A stretch of 64,000 bases of DNA from Candidatus Nitrosacidococcus sp. I8 (GTDB taxonomy: Bacteria > Pseudomonadota > Gammaproteobacteria > Nitrosococcales > Nitrosococcaceae). Made by a program: the position numbers and the translations under genes. How positions within the stretch are numbered: the stretch's first letter is position 1; each line of letters begins with the position of its first letter. Of the stretch, positions 22,424 through 33,776 are shown piece by piece. Location of the stretch: assembly GCF_945836005.1 (NCBI RefSeq), contig NZ_OX241534.1, positions 1 to 64,000 of the forward strand, in the 5' to 3' direction. The notes under the pieces are model-generated. The model worked only from the letters and a program-made list of their open reading frames with translations. It was not told where the DNA came from and did no database searches.

Positions 22424-22777
22424 TTAAGATTGAGAACGCTCTATAATTACCCCCACACCTTGAGCACCTCGAACCGCATCTAATTTATCTACTCTAAGAC
22501 GTAGCCAAGAAATTTTAAATTCTTGTAATATAATTTGAGATACTTGTTCTGCTAAAGTCTCTATGAGGAAAAACTCACTATTACCTACAAAATCAATCAG
22601 TCGTTTTGCCACTGCTTTATAATCGCAAGCATCATTAATGTCATCACTCATTGCAGCTTTAGCTACATCGGTTGCCATCTCTAGATCTAGGGAAATCGTT
22701 TGTTTGGTTTTACGCTCCCAATCATATATACCGATGATAGTTTCAATGCGTAAATTACTTAAATAAACGATATCCAT
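22424..22777 (-). CDS. folB: dihydroneopterin aldolase
   Basis: A 117-residue FolB. It cleaves 7,8-dihydroneopterin to the hydroxymethyl pterin used by FolK. Signatures are YLSNLRIETIIGIYDWERKTKQ at the N-terminus with the active-site glutamate (Glu in LRIETIIGIYDWER), CDYKAVAKRLIDF (about 50-62) and the LIETLAEQV segment near residue 73. Divergent from plsY, as in many gammaproteobacteria. Confidence 0.94.
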   Translation of the reverse strand: MDIVYLSNLRIETIIGIYDWERKTKQTISLDLEMATDVAKAAMSDDINDACDYKAVAKRLIDFVGNSEFFLIETLAEQVSQIILQEFKISWLRLRVDKLDAVRGAQGVGVIIERSQS

Positions 22778-22820
22778 TTTTAACTCACATATAATTTATA
22801 CATAAATTGTTAATCATAAC

Positions 22821-23402
22821 ATGCTTATTTATTTAACTCTGCTTATAGCAGGCTATATTTTGGGATCTTTATCCAGTGCAATTATTGTCTCAAAACTAGC
22901 CCATTTAGGAGATCCTAGAAATTATGGATCAGGTAATCCAGGTGCAACTAACATATTACGCATAGGTGGTAAACGACTTGCTGCAATTGTATTGCTTGGA
23001 GATACCTTAAAGGGGTTCTTTCCAGTATGGGTTACAGGGTATATGAGTGATTATCCTTGGATAATTTCAGGTGTTGGACTAGCCGCATTTTTAGGTCATC
23101 TTTATCCTGTTTTTTTTAACTTTCGTGGAGGCAAGGGAGTTGCAACCGGATTAGGCGTCCTATTAGGGTTCAATTGGCTCTTAGGTATATTAGTTCTTGC
23201 AGTTTGGTTGTTTGTTTTTGGGTATAAAAAAATCTCCTCTTTATCTGCACTTAGTGCAGCAATTGCCGCACCTTTCCTTGCTTGGTGGCTTATTTCAGTG
23301 CCTGCTATTTGTATCGTAACTACAATAATGGCATTACTTTCCCTTTGGCGGCATCGTTCCAATATTGCTAGAATATTAAATCGCCGGGAAGATGGATTTT
23401 AA
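22821..23402 (+). CDS. plsY: glycerol-3-phosphate acyltransferase PlsY
   Basis: Polytopic inner-membrane enzyme transferring acyl groups from acyl-phosphate to glycerol-3-phosphate. 193 residues with about five membrane segments. The family's loop motifs are present: [16 protein letters not shown] (residues 37-52), [21 protein letters not shown] (about 92-112) and the C-terminal [11 protein letters not shown]. Convergent with tsaD, 9 bp apart. Confidence 0.95.
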   Translation: MLIYLTLLIAGYILGSLSSAIIVSKLAHLGDPRNYGSGNPGATNILRIGGKRLAAIVLLGDTLKGFFPVWVTGYMSDYPWIISGVGLAAFLGHLYPVFFNFRGGKGVATGLGVLLGFNWLLGILVLAVWLFVFGYKKISSLSALSAAIAAPFLAWWLISVPAICIVTTIMALLSLWRHRSNIARILNRREDGF

Positions 23403-23411
23403 AATATTTAT

Positions 23412-24419
23412 TTAGATTAAGTATAAATCACTCAACGACCATTTAGAGCGTACTTTGAAATTAGGATCTGTTTTTCGACCTGAAATCAGCGACTGATAGC
23501 CTGCAAATGCAATCATAGCCCCATTATCAGTACAAAAATCTAATCTAGGATAGTACACTTTAATTTTCATTTTTTTACTTATAACAGAGAATTGATTTCT
23601 TAGTGCCTGATTAGCACTTACTCCGCCTGCAACAATTAGATTCTCGTATCCTGTGTGCTGGATTGCTCGACAGCTTTTAGATACAAGTACATCAACTACT
23701 GAATCTTGGAAAGCACAGGCAATATCAGAAGCTGCTTCTATTCCATATTTTTTAAAAGTATTGAGAGCGTAAGTTTTAAGACCACTAAAACTAAAATCAA
23801 GATCGGGCCGATCAAGCATGGGTCGAGGAAAATAAAATCTATGGGAGTTTCCAACTTCAGCAAGTTTTGCTAGTGCTGGACCACCGGGGTAAGTTAGACC
23901 TAGTAGTTTTGCGGTTTTATCAAAAGCCTCTCCAGCTGCATCATCGAGAGATTCCCCTAAAACATGATATTTACCTATTTTTTCCACAGCGATTAATAAA
24001 GTGTGACCACCAGAGACTAATAAAGCACAAAAGGGAAGATCAGGTGGATCTGATTCTAACATGGGTGAGAGTAAATGCCCCTCCATATGATGAATTGGAA
24101 TAGCGGGTATATTCCATGCCCAAGCTAAACTTCGACCTACAGATGCTCCTACTAAAAGGGCTCCAATTAATCCTGGTCCCGCTGTATATGCAACAGCATC
24201 TATATCTTGCTTGTTAAGATGCGCATATTCTAGAGATTCACGAATTAACGGCAAAAGTTTGCGAATATGATCTCGAGCGGCTAGCTCCGGTACAACTCCT
24301 CCATATTCAGCGTGAGTTGCTATTTGGCTATGAAGAAAATTTGCAAGTATTCCTTTTTCACTATCATAAATAGCAACTCCTGTTTCATCACAGGAGGTTT
24401 CTATCCCTAATATTCGCAC
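23412..24419 (-). CDS. tsaD: tRNA N6-adenosine threonylcarbamoyltransferase
   Basis: Catalytic subunit that installs t6A at position 37 of ANN-decoding tRNAs. 335 residues of the ASKHA fold: [20 protein letters not shown]-terminus, the metal-binding HMEGHLLSP (residues 111-119), SGGHTLL near 136, and the C-terminal [12 protein letters not shown] and [10 protein letters not shown]. Divergent from rpsU, the standard tsaD/rpsU-dnaG-rpoD arrangement. Confidence 0.97.
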   Translation of the reverse strand: MRILGIETSCDETGVAIYDSEKGILANFLHSQIATHAEYGGVVPELAARDHIRKLLPLIRESLEYAHLNKQDIDAVAYTAGPGLIGALLVGASVGRSLAWAWNIPAIPIHHMEGHLLSPMLESDPPDLPFCALLVSGGHTLLIAVEKIGKYHVLGESLDDAAGEAFDKTAKLLGLTYPGGPALAKLAEVGNSHRFYFPRPMLDRPDLDFSFSGLKTYALNTFKKYGIEAASDIACAFQDSVVDVLVSKSCRAIQHTGYENLIVAGGVSANQALRNQFSVISKKMKIKVYYPRLDFCTDNGAMIAFAGYQSLISGRKTDPNFKVRSKWSLSDLYLI

Positions 24420-24525
24420 AGTATAAAATACAATTGATTTTTTAATTAATGATCCGTAGAATTCTTTAGTTTTAATCTATTAATAGATGCTTATTCAATA
24501 CATTTTTATAAATTAAGGAGATTTC

Positions 24526-24741
24526 ATGCCAAATGTTAGAGTGAAAGAAAATGAACCTTTTGATATTGCTATTCGTAGATTTAAAAGAATTTGCGAAAAA
24601 GCAGGTATTCTATCAGAAGTTCGTCGTCGTGAATTTTATGAAAAACCTACCTCTGTTCGCAAGCGTAAGGCTGCTGCAGCTGTAAAACGTTCGATGAAAA
24701 AAGTAGCAAGAGAGCGAGCAAGGTATATTCGCTTATATTAA
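24526..24741 (+). CDS. rpsU: 30S ribosomal protein S21
   Basis: 71-residue basic protein beginning [21 protein letters not shown] and ending in a [13 protein letters not shown] tail, typical of S21. TAAGGAG at 24514-24520 gives a strong ribosome site. First gene of the rpsU-yqeY-dnaG-rpoD series on the plus strand. Confidence 0.98.
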   Translation: MPNVRVKENEPFDIAIRRFKRICEKAGILSEVRRREFYEKPTSVRKRKAAAAVKRSMKKVARERARYIRLY

Positions 24742-24776
24742 TTATTTATTCTAAAAGAAGCATAGAATAAAAATTA

Positions 24777-25238
24777 ATGACGATAGAAACTAGCCCATTA
24801 AAATTACGTTTACAGGAAGATGTTAAAACAGCAATGCGTACTCAAGATAGAGCTAAGCTTGGTGTTTTACGGATGATAATGGCATCTCTTAAGCAGTATG
24901 AAGTAGATACACGATCTATACTAGATGATGAAAAAATTATTGCATTACTAGATAAAATGCTGAAGCAAAGGCGAGAATCTACTGAACAGTATGAAGCAGC
25001 AGGTAGAAAAGAATTAGCAGAAAAGGAGTTATTTGAGGAGACTATAATACAAAACTACATGCCTGCTTTGCTAAGCGAAGATGAACTTGAAATCATGATC
25101 CGAAAGGCAATTGAGCAGGTGCAAGCAGTCACGGTTAAAGATATGGGGAAAGTAATGAATTTGCTTAAACCGCTTATCCAAGGTCGAGCTGATATGAAAG
25201 TAGTAAGTAATCAAATAAAAGGGAAACTTATAGCTTAA
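24777..25238 (+). CDS. yqeY: GatB/YqeY domain protein
   Basis: 153-residue helical protein sharing the tRNA-binding tail domain of GatB. Recognisable are LKLRLQEDVKTAMRTQDRAKLGVLRMI at the start and a C-terminal GKVMNLLKPLIQGRADMKVV. Such genes commonly lie between rpsU and dnaG in proteobacteria. A role with tRNA-dependent amidotransferase is suspected from homology, not demonstrated. Confidence 0.93.
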   Translation: MTIETSPLKLRLQEDVKTAMRTQDRAKLGVLRMIMASLKQYEVDTRSILDDEKIIALLDKMLKQRRESTEQYEAAGRKELAEKELFEETIIQNYMPALLSEDELEIMIRKAIEQVQAVTVKDMGKVMNLLKPLIQGRADMKVVSNQIKGKLIA

Positions 25239-25274
25239 ATATAAATTTTTAAGGAAGTTTTCTAATTTCAAGTA

Positions 25275-27008
25275 ATGAAAGGAAAAATTCCTCAGGCTTT
25301 TATTAGCGATCTTATTGAGCGTACCGATATTGTATCTTTAATTGGTAGTCGGGTTGCCCTGCGTAAATCAGGTTACCAATATATTGCCTGTTGTCCTTTT
25401 CATAATGAAAAAACCCCATCATTTACCGTAAACCCACAAAAGCAATTCTATCATTGTTTTGGGTGCGGTACCCACGGAAACGCTATTAGCTTTCTTATTG
25501 CCTTTGATCACTTAAATTTTGTTGAGGCAGTAGGGGAGCTAGCCAAGCAAGCGGGTGTACTTATCCCAGGAGAAGAAGGACAATCTCTAAGTATTAACCA
25601 AAAGCTATACGATCTACTTGCATTTGCAGCTAGCTTCTATGCGGCCCAATTAAGAAAATATATAAATCATCAATATATTAAAACGTTTATTCAAAGAAGA
25701 GGATTAACTGAGTCTATTATCGATAAGTTTCAAGTTGGATTAGCTTTACCTTATTGGGATGGTTTGTTAAAAGCCATTCCTTCACCATTAAAACCCCATA
25801 TTAAAAATTCTGGATTAATTATTAATAGGGGAGAAAAACCTAGTTACGATCGATTTAGAAACCGTCTTATCTTTCCAATTCATAATCGACAGGGAAAAAT
25901 AATAGGCTTTGGTGGGCGACTTTTAGAAGATCATCCTACATATCCAAAATACCTAAATTCTCCTGAAACACCGTTTTTTCATAAAAGAAGAGAGCTATAT
26001 GGTTTATATCAAGTTATTCAAGCATCACATAACCATGAGAAATTGCTAGTGGTTGAAGGATACATGGATGTACTTACACTTTTTAATCACGGTATAGAAT
26101 ATGCTGTAGCTACTTTAGGCACTGCCACTACTGTAGATCATCTAACTCGTCTATTCCAGATTGCTTCTACAATTGTGTTTTGTTTTGATGGAGACAACGC
26201 AGGTAAAAAAGCAGCTTGGCATGCTCTAGAAGTTGTACTACCTTTATTAAGTCAAGGGCGGGAAATTCAGTTTATTTTCCTACCTTATGGGGAGGATCCG
26301 GATAGCTTAGTTCGAAGTAAAGGGCGTAATACTTTTGAAGAATATATTGAAGGGGCGCAGCCACTATCTGAGGTGTTATTGAGTACAATAAAAGAGAAAG
26401 TAAATTTATATAGTATCGATGGTCGAGCTCGCTTAGTTGAATTGGCTTGGCCTTTAATATGTAAGATTCCTTCAGGTATCTACCGAGATATGCTACTTCT
26501 GCATCTTGCAGAAATAGCAAAAATAGAATACAACGTGCTAGTTAATAGGCTAGAGGCGAAAAAAAATAACTCTACAATTATTAGCCAAGAGCTAAAAAAA
26601 AATAAAAGTAAAGAAAATATATCTACACCAATACAAAAAATAATCACTATTCTTATTCAAAACCCTCATTTAATTGCGTTAGTTCCCAAAGATTTCTCGC
26701 TAGATGGAGTTGTGGGGTTAGATGTAGAATTACTCAGTAGTATTATTAAGCTGCTAATAGACAAACCTAATTCAAGTACAGGTGTTTTACTTGAACACTG
26801 GAGAAATTCAGGGTTAAATCCTTATTTAGAGCAGCTAGTAAAGAAAGAGTTATTCATTACTGATGAGAACATAGCAGTTGAATTAGAAAGTACAATTAAT
26901 TGTTTAAAAAAACAAATTGCAGGCAAACAGGCGACTGTATTAGCTAATCATTTAGCTTTAAGTGATACAGAACAGAATAAATTACGTGCGTTATTAACTG
27001 TTAGATAG
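25275..27008 (+). CDS. dnaG: DNA primase
   Basis: Makes RNA primers at the replication fork. 577 residues. The CHC2 zinc finger is at about residues 39-64 (ACCPFHNEKTPSF...FYHCFGCG), the Toprim domain carries VVEGYMDVLTLFNHG (about 259) and FCFDGDNAGKKAAW (about 303), and the C-terminus is a DnaB-interacting region. The helicase-binding end seems standard in length. Between yqeY and rpoD. Confidence 0.97.
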   Translation: MKGKIPQAFISDLIERTDIVSLIGSRVALRKSGYQYIACCPFHNEKTPSFTVNPQKQFYHCFGCGTHGNAISFLIAFDHLNFVEAVGELAKQAGVLIPGEEGQSLSINQKLYDLLAFAASFYAAQLRKYINHQYIKTFIQRRGLTESIIDKFQVGLALPYWDGLLKAIPSPLKPHIKNSGLIINRGEKPSYDRFRNRLIFPIHNRQGKIIGFGGRLLEDHPTYPKYLNSPETPFFHKRRELYGLYQVIQASHNHEKLLVVEGYMDVLTLFNHGIEYAVATLGTATTVDHLTRLFQIASTIVFCFDGDNAGKKAAWHALEVVLPLLSQGREIQFIFLPYGEDPDSLVRSKGRNTFEEYIEGAQPLSEVLLSTIKEKVNLYSIDGRARLVELAWPLICKIPSGIYRDMLLLHLAEIAKIEYNVLVNRLEAKKNNSTIISQELKKNKSKENISTPIQKIITILIQNPHLIALVPKDFSLDGVVGLDVELLSSIIKLLIDKPNSSTGVLLEHWRNSGLNPYLEQLVKKELFITDENIAVELESTINCLKKQIAGKQATVLANHLALSDTEQNKLRALLTVR

Positions 27009-27091
27009 TTTTATAGGTATATAATAATTACACATTTAATGTAAACTACATACTAATATATAAACATACAACTTTGTATAAAGTTTGAAAA

Positions 27092-28888
27092 ATGGAACAA
27101 GATCGCCAATCCCAGTTAAGATTGCTAATTATTAAAGGAAAAGATAGGGGTTACTTATCCTATAGTGAAGTTAATGATCACTTACCTGAAGATATTATAG
27201 ACCCAGAACAAGTAGAAGATATCATTACTATGTTTAATGATATGGGGATTACTGTTCATGAGGACATATCAGAGACGGATGATCTAGCCCTTATGGATTC
27301 AACAGACATTGCTGATGAGGAAGTTGTAGAAGAGACTGCTGCTGCCCTTGTTTCTGATGGAGAATTTTCTCGAACCTCTGATCCTGTTCGCATGTATATG
27401 CGAGAGATGGGTAGCGTTGAACTTCTAACTCGTGATGGGGAAATTCATATCGCTAAAAAAATTGAGGAAGGCATGTATCAAGTTTACAGTGCTTTATCTC
27501 GGTTTCCAGATAGCACCGCAAAGCTGTTACAACAATATAAAAAAGTAGAATCAGGTGAGATTCGCATCTCTGATGTAATATCTGGATTTCATGATCTAGA
27601 TGATAATACTACTACCCAAGTAGCTTCAGAGGAAGCTGAGGATTCAGAAAATATTGGTAAAGAAGAAGATAGCCAACTTGATCCTCAAAAAGTTAAAAAA
27701 CAGTTTAACCAGCTTAAAAAAGTATATAAGCGTTATCAAGATACCCTAGTGGGCGGAGATGATAAAAAGCGGGTTAAAGCACTAGAAGCAATGAGTAAAT
27801 GTTTTCTGGAGTTTAAACTTGTACCTAATACTTTTAAAGATCTTACAGATGAGCTGCATTCAACCGTTACAAAAATTCGTGAGCATGAGCGAGTTATTAT
27901 ACAAGTTGTCGTACATGAATCAGGAATGTTACGGCAAGAATTTTTGTCTTGCTTTCAAGGGCATGAAAGTGATTTGAGCTGGGTAGAAACTCACATTGAA
28001 GCAAAAAAGAATTACTCTCCTACTTTAAAGAATAATAAAGATATTATTCAAGCAGCTCAGAGAAAACTAGTTGCTTTAGAAAAAGCTGCTTGTATGAGTA
28101 TTACTGAAATTAAAGAAACAAACCGATCTTTATCTATCGGTGAAGCTAGAGCTAAAAGAGCTAAAAAGGAAATGGTTGAGGCTAATTTACGCCTAGTCAT
28201 TTCAATCGCTAAAAAATATACTAATCGTGGTCTTCAGTTTTTGGATTTAATTCAAGAAGGTAATATCGGCTTAATGAAAGCGGTAGATAAATTTGAATAT
28301 CGCAGAGGATATAAATTTTCTACTTATGCTACTTGGTGGATACGGCAAGCAATTACCAGATCTATTGCAGATCAAGCACGGACCATTCGAATTCCTGTCC
28401 ATATGATTGAAACAATCAATAAATTAAGTCGAATTTCTCGACAAATGCTGCAAGAAATGGGTAGAGAGCCCACTCCAGAAGAGCTTGCTGAGCGAGTAGA
28501 GATGCCAGAGGATAAGGTACGTAAAGTATTAAAAATATCAAAAGAACCTATTTCAATGGAAACTCCTATAGGAGACGATGAAGACTCTCACTTAGGAGAT
28601 TTCGTTGAAGATATAGATACTGTTTCTCCTGCAGATTCTGCAATTTTTTCTGGATTACAGGAAACAACACAGGTAATATTATCAGGATTAACACCTAGAG
28701 AAGCTAAAGTGTTGAGAATGCGCTTTGGGATTGATATGAATACGGATCATACCCTAGAGGAAGTAGGAAAACAATTTGATGTTACCCGAGAGCGAATTCG
28801 TCAAATTGAAGCAAAGGCACTGCGTAAGCTGCGTCATCCTTCTCGTTCTGAGCAATTACGTAGTTTTTTAGATATAGGTAGAAAATGA
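27092..28888 (+). CDS. rpoD: RNA polymerase sigma-70 factor RpoD
   Basis: Primary sigma factor, 598 residues. N-terminal region 1.1, a non-conserved acidic insertion (about 180-215), then region 1.2 ([21 protein letters not shown], near 97), region 2 ([47 protein letters not shown]), and region 4 ending [22 protein letters not shown]. Ribosome site is weak. A tRNA follows the stop by 7 bp. Confidence 0.97.
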   Translation: MEQDRQSQLRLLIIKGKDRGYLSYSEVNDHLPEDIIDPEQVEDIITMFNDMGITVHEDISETDDLALMDSTDIADEEVVEETAAALVSDGEFSRTSDPVRMYMREMGSVELLTRDGEIHIAKKIEEGMYQVYSALSRFPDSTAKLLQQYKKVESGEIRISDVISGFHDLDDNTTTQVASEEAEDSENIGKEEDSQLDPQKVKKQFNQLKKVYKRYQDTLVGGDDKKRVKALEAMSKCFLEFKLVPNTFKDLTDELHSTVTKIREHERVIIQVVVHESGMLRQEFLSCFQGHESDLSWVETHIEAKKNYSPTLKNNKDIIQAAQRKLVALEKAACMSITEIKETNRSLSIGEARAKRAKKEMVEANLRLVISIAKKYTNRGLQFLDLIQEGNIGLMKAVDKFEYRRGYKFSTYATWWIRQAITRSIADQARTIRIPVHMIETINKLSRISRQMLQEMGREPTPEELAERVEMPEDKVRKVLKISKEPISMETPIGDDEDSHLGDFVEDIDTVSPADSAIFSGLQETTQVILSGLTPREAKVLRMRFGIDMNTDHTLEEVGKQFDVTRERIRQIEAKALRKLRHPSRSEQLRSFLDIGRK

Positions 28889-28895
28889 TTAAGCG

Positions 28896-28972
<77 letters not shown>

Positions 28973-29000
28973 AGTTCTACTAATGGTTTTAAATAACTAA

Positions 29001-29267
29001 ATGATAACCTTGATAAATTCAGCTAGGTTACAGCTCACTATAATTATTTGTATCATTTCTTGTTCTATCTTTTATTTTAGTGGGGAGTATCTAGCACTTC
29101 ATCCTAGAATATTTGGGAATCAAATGTTTATTCCTAATATTACTACAGGAAGTTTTGCGTTTTTACTTAAAACAATAGGGCAGATTCTTTCTGTACCTGC
29201 TGTAATTATTACTATTAGGATATATATTGCAGAGAAGAATCGTATTCTAAATCAAAAAAATAGCTAA
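29001..29267 (+). CDS. small two-helix membrane protein, unknown
   Basis: An 88-residue reading frame between two tRNA genes. Two hydrophobic segments (about residues 10-27 and 52-73) flank a short loop, and the tail is basic. No recognised domain. There is no clear Shine-Dalgarno before ATG, which lowers confidence, but composition (regular hydrophobic blocks, charged ends) looks like a real small membrane protein. Confidence 0.5.
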   Translation: MITLINSARLQLTIIICIISCSIFYFSGEYLALHPRIFGNQMFIPNITTGSFAFLLKTIGQILSVPAVIITIRIYIAEKNRILNQKNS

Positions 29268-29296
29268 AACTACCATAATTGCTATTTATATCAGGT

Positions 29297-29372
29297 TGGT
29301 GGCCAGGGGCAGAATCGAACTGCCGACACAGGGATTTTCAGTCCCTTGCTCTACCGACTGAGCTACCTGGCC
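29297..29372 (-). tRNA. tRNA-Phe (GAA)
   Basis: Read on the minus strand: acceptor GGCCAGG, D arm AGCTCAGTCGGTAGAGC, anticodon loop CTGAAAA with GAA, T arm GGCAGTTCGATTCTGCC, and encoded CCA. Single-copy position, opposite in direction to its neighbours. Confidence 0.96.
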
Positions 29373-29482
29373 TTATTAGGATAATAACTATCCTCCATAT
29401 ACTATCACATATGAATTATTTAACAAGATTGTATCAATAGTTATATCGGATAGAATAGATCTTTTACTTACCAAGGTGGCTT

Positions 29483-29929
29483 ATGTTTCCTGTCCTACCT
29501 ATATTTCTTCTTGGATTGCCCTTTATTGAAATTTATTTATTTATCGTAATCGGTAGTAGAATTGGAGCAGGAGCTACGATTCTACTCTGCCTTATTACCG
29601 CATTATTAGGGGGAAATTTAGTCCGGTATCAGGGATTCTCTATTTTACGTAATGTCCAATCTATAGGAGCTAGAGGAGAGACTCCAGCACTCGAGATGCT
29701 AGAAGGTGTAGTGATTCTTATATCTGGTATTCTTCTAATTATTCCGGGATTTTTTACTGATTTTTTAGCTCTTTTAGGATTAATACCCAATATACGCAAG
29801 CTATTTATTACTTCTTTTATTTTTCGTAACTTTTCTAAAGTAACAATGTATAGTATCGGAACACAGGGTACTTCCTATCAAAATAAGACTCGTATTATCG
29901 AAGGACAAGCTAAAAAAGAGAAAGAATAA
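29483..29929 (+). CDS. fxsA: FxsA family membrane protein
   Basis: 148-residue inner-membrane protein with hydrophobic segments near residues 3-25, 28-48 and 72-95. FPVLPIFLLGLPFIEIYLFIVIGSRIGAG is the usual FxsA N-terminus. E. coli FxsA modulates exclusion of phage T7 by plasmid F; its chromosomal role is unclear. Its place just before groESL also resembles E. coli. Confidence 0.9.
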   Translation: MFPVLPIFLLGLPFIEIYLFIVIGSRIGAGATILLCLITALLGGNLVRYQGFSILRNVQSIGARGETPALEMLEGVVILISGILLIIPGFFTDFLALLGLIPNIRKLFITSFIFRNFSKVTMYSIGTQGTSYQNKTRIIEGQAKKEKE

Positions 29930-29952
29930 ATATTTATTTATTCTTTCTCTTT
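29915..29952 (+). terminator. terminator-like hairpin after fxsA
   Basis: A perfect 17-bp stem (29915-29931 with 29936-29952) and a 4-nt loop include the fxsA stop codon. The stem is AT-rich but long, and ends in a T-rich strand. It separates fxsA from the groESL promoter just downstream. Confidence 0.6.
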
Positions 29953-29954
29953 AA

Positions 29955-30009
29955 TTGACTTATTTCTAAGTTTTATCTATTATTAGCACTCATTATAGGT
30001 GAGTGCTAA
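29955..30009 (+). promoter_or_regulatory. groESL promoter with CIRCE operator (HrcA site)
   Basis: TTGACT (29955-29960), a 17-bp spacer and TATTAT (29978-29983) form a good sigma70 promoter. Starting at its last base is a perfect CIRCE element: TTAGCACTC (29983-29991), nine bases, GAGTGCTAA (30001-30009). HrcA bound to CIRCE represses groESL until heat shock. hrcA itself is not in the window. Confidence 0.93.
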
Positions 30010-30123
30010 TAATTCCTAGCTTGTACTCTCTTGAAAATTGATAAAGAGTATTCCTGTAATGATCAATATAGTAATTAAAAAATTTCTATTATTTATAGAC
30101 ATTAAAGTAGTGAGGAAAAAGTA

Positions 30124-30414
30124 ATGAAGATTCGCCCGCTTCATGATCGTGTGATTGTTCGCAGAACAGAAGAAGAAAAAACCTCTGCTGGTGGAATTGT
30201 GATTCCAGATACAGCTGCCGAAAAACCCATTCGCGGAGAAGTAATTGCCGTAGGCAATGGTAAAATCCTAGAAAATGGGCAAACCAGATCTCTTGATGTT
30301 AAGGTTGGAGATAAGGTGCTCTTTGGTAAATATTCTGGTACAGAAGTTAAAGTAGACGGTGAAGAATTACTTGTGATGCGCGAAGACGATATCGTAGCAG
30401 TTTTTCACGGCTAA
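30124..30414 (+). CDS. groES: co-chaperonin GroES
   Basis: 96-residue lid of the GroEL chamber. [35 protein letters not shown] and the C-terminal [15 protein letters not shown] are characteristic; the mobile loop ([11 protein letters not shown]) is intact. GAGG precedes the ATG. Controlled with groEL from the CIRCE promoter upstream. Confidence 0.98.
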   Translation: MKIRPLHDRVIVRRTEEEKTSAGGIVIPDTAAEKPIRGEVIAVGNGKILENGQTRSLDVKVGDKVLFGKYSGTEVKVDGEELLVMREDDIVAVFHG

Positions 30415-30463
30415 AAAGTAGCTTATATAGAAATAGGTTTATTTAACTAATTAATTATAATAG

Positions 30464-32128
<1,665 letters not shown>

Positions 32129-32163
32129 AGCTCTTATTGCTTTCACTTTAGTTGCCTCTTAAG

Positions 32164-32209
32164 ATAAGAGGGATCTCCAGAGATTTCTGGGGATCCCTCT
32201 TATTTTTTT
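32164..32209 (+). terminator. rho-independent terminator of groESL
   Basis: 18-bp stem ATAAGAGGGATCTCCAGA paired with TCTGGGGATCCCTCTTAT (one G-U), 4-nt loop, then a run of T to 32209. Confidence 0.93.
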
Positions 32210-32227
32210 GAAAGATAGGAAAATTTT

Positions 32228-32623
32228 ATGAATCAAATAACTAATCTTATAGCTAGAATGTTGTTAGCCCAGGTTTTTATTTTGGCTGGTATTTCTAAAT
32301 TAGGATCAGGCTATGGAGGTACTCAAGAATATATGAGCTCAGTAGGAGTTCCGAGTGCTTTATTACCTCTAGTAATACTAATTGAGTTTGGGGGAGGAAT
32401 AGCTTTAATCCTCGGTTTCTTTACTCGTTGGGTTGCACTAGTTTTAGCTGTCTTTGCCATAGCAGCTGCAGCACTTTTTCATAGTGATTTTTCTAACCAA
32501 ATGGAAGTAATTGCTTTTACAAAAAATATAGCAATCTCTGGCGGATTATTGCTATTAATGTGCTATGGTGGCGATAAATATAGTTTAGATGCAAGGAAGG
32601 CTAAAGACAAAACAAGCGTTTAG
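32228..32623 (+). CDS. DoxX family membrane protein
   Basis: 131-residue four-helix membrane protein: RMLLAQVFILAGISKLGSG at residues 10-28 is the classic DoxX start, followed by ILIEFGGGIALILGFFTRWVALVLAVFAIAAA. DoxX-like proteins are linked to redox or thiosulfate metabolism in some species, but the family is broad and substrates are mostly unknown. Ribosome site GATAGGAAAATTTT before ATG is moderate. Followed by a small periplasmic protein gene. Confidence 0.88.
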   Translation: MNQITNLIARMLLAQVFILAGISKLGSGYGGTQEYMSSVGVPSALLPLVILIEFGGGIALILGFFTRWVALVLAVFAIAAAALFHSDFSNQMEVIAFTKNIAISGGLLLLMCYGGDKYSLDARKAKDKTSV

Positions 32624-32665
32624 TTCTATACTTAATACTTTAAATCTATAGTAAGGAGAGTATAG

Positions 32666-32932
32666 ATGAAATCTTTATTAACTACTTTAAGTTTATTGTT
32701 ATTATGCTCTATATCATTTGCTACATTAGCAGAAGAAACTGCTACTGAAAAGCTAGAAGCAAAAACTAATGATGCCAAGAGATCAGCTCAAGCAAAAGTG
32801 AACAGGGCTAAAGAAGCGACCTGTACGGATGGTACAATGAAATGTCTTGGAGAGAAAATTAAAGACAGAACGGTGGAAGCATACGATGCTACAAAAGATA
32901 AAGCCGTAGAGCTTAAACATAAAGCTGATTAA
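32666..32932 (+). CDS. small periplasmic helical protein, unknown
   Basis: 88 residues with a clear signal peptide (MKSLLTTLSLLLLCSISFATLA, about 22 residues) and a mature part of mostly Ala, Lys, Glu and Asp that should form one or two amphipathic helices. Two cysteines (CTDGTMKC) could make a disulfide. Strong ribosome site AAGGAGAG. No recognised family; the composition recalls stress-related helical periplasmic proteins. Confidence 0.75.
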   Translation: MKSLLTTLSLLLLCSISFATLAEETATEKLEAKTNDAKRSAQAKVNRAKEATCTDGTMKCLGEKIKDRTVEAYDATKDKAVELKHKAD

Positions 32933-32940
32933 AAATGATT

Positions 32941-32980
32941 AAGGTAGTTATATCTTTATGAATAGATATGACTACCTTTT
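32941..32980 (+). terminator. rho-independent terminator
   Basis: 15-bp stem AAGGTAGTTATATCT / AGATATGACTACCTT (one G-U) with an 8-nt loop, then TT. It lies 8 bp after the small periplasmic protein gene and ahead of the convergent EF-hand cluster. Confidence 0.8.
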
Positions 32981-33012
32981 AAGTTATTCCACTTGGTGAA
33001 ATTAATAAATTA

Positions 33013-33381
33013 TTATTTTTCTGTTTTTTGAGCTTGATCATCAGCCACCTGATCCATTTCTAGCTCGCTGATTTTTCCATCTTTGTTCCTATCCATATCT
33101 CTGAATAGAGTTTTACTATATTGATCTATTTCTAACTCACTTATTTTTCCGTCTTTATTTTTATCCATGTCTTCAAACAACTCTTTATTATATAGATCTC
33201 TCTCTAATTCGCTAATTTCTCCATCTTGATTTTTATCCATATTTTTAAATAGAGCTCTATTGTACTCTTTAGATTTATCTATCATTCCATTGTTAGATTC
33301 GCTATCTCCGCTTAAACTAGGAGTTGATAGGAATGCAAATAAAAACCCAATAAAATAGGTAATTCTTATATTCTTAGTCAT
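33013..33381 (-). CDS. secreted EF-hand protein 1 (three loops)
   Basis: 122 residues from the ATG at 33379-33381, which overlaps the stop of the preceding EF-hand gene by 8 nt and fits a signal peptide (MTKNIRITYFIGFLFAFLS). An upstream in-frame start would add 13 residues and spoil the signal. The mature protein has three almost identical EF-hand units, each with the loop DKNxDGxISELE or DRNKDGKISELE, all with acidic positions 1, 5 and Glu12. It should bind calcium in the periplasm or outside; no enzymatic domain is seen. Confidence 0.88.
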   Translation of the reverse strand: MTKNIRITYFIGFLFAFLSTPSLSGDSESNNGMIDKSKEYNRALFKNMDKNQDGEISELERDLYNKELFEDMDKNKDGKISELEIDQYSKTLFRDMDRNKDGKISELEMDQVADDQAQKTEK

Positions 33382-33703
33382 TTGTAACCCCCATTTCCTT
33401 TTTGCTGATATAGCCATCACGATCAGTGTCTAAGTGTCCAAAATTACGTTCTGTGCCTGCTTCAAACTCTTCAACGCTTACTCTTCCATCTCCATTCCTA
33501 TCAAGTAATCTAAGCAAATTATGAACCGCCTTTTTGCGTTCTTCTTCTTCATATTTAGGGTGCTCGGGAGGTATATAATCTGGGCTCATAGGAAATGGTA
33601 GACCGCCAGTAGCAATAGCCCGATCCGGGGTACCTACTATTGTAGTTAGATAAATAGCAAATAGTAGAAAAATCCCTAAAACTCTAAAGAGAGCTTTACC
33701 CAT
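33374..33703 (-). CDS. secreted EF-hand protein 2
   Basis: 109 residues. A hydrophobic N-terminal export segment (residues 4-24) is followed by ATGGLPFPMSPDYIPPEHP, a motif shared with EF-hand protein 3, then two canonical loops DRNGDGRVSVEE and DTDRDGYISKKE. AGAGGGGAGG precedes the ATG. Coupled to EF-hand protein 1 by overlap. Looks like a tandem duplicate of the next gene. Confidence 0.88.
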   Translation of the reverse strand: MGKALFRVLGIFLLFAIYLTTIVGTPDRAIATGGLPFPMSPDYIPPEHPKYEEEERKKAVHNLLRLLDRNGDGRVSVEEFEAGTERNFGHLDTDRDGYISKKEMGVTND

Positions 33704-33776
33704 AAGCCTGCCTCCCCTCTAGTACTTAATTCCAAGAAATTAGAGTTAGGTTTAAGATTTAAACTCTTAATGATTG

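Noticed and set aside
30031-30060. Second promoter TTGAAA-N18-TGTAAT before groES
   Set aside because: It could work, but the upstream TTGACT/TATTAT promoter directly joined to CIRCE is better placed; no sigma32 motif was found either.
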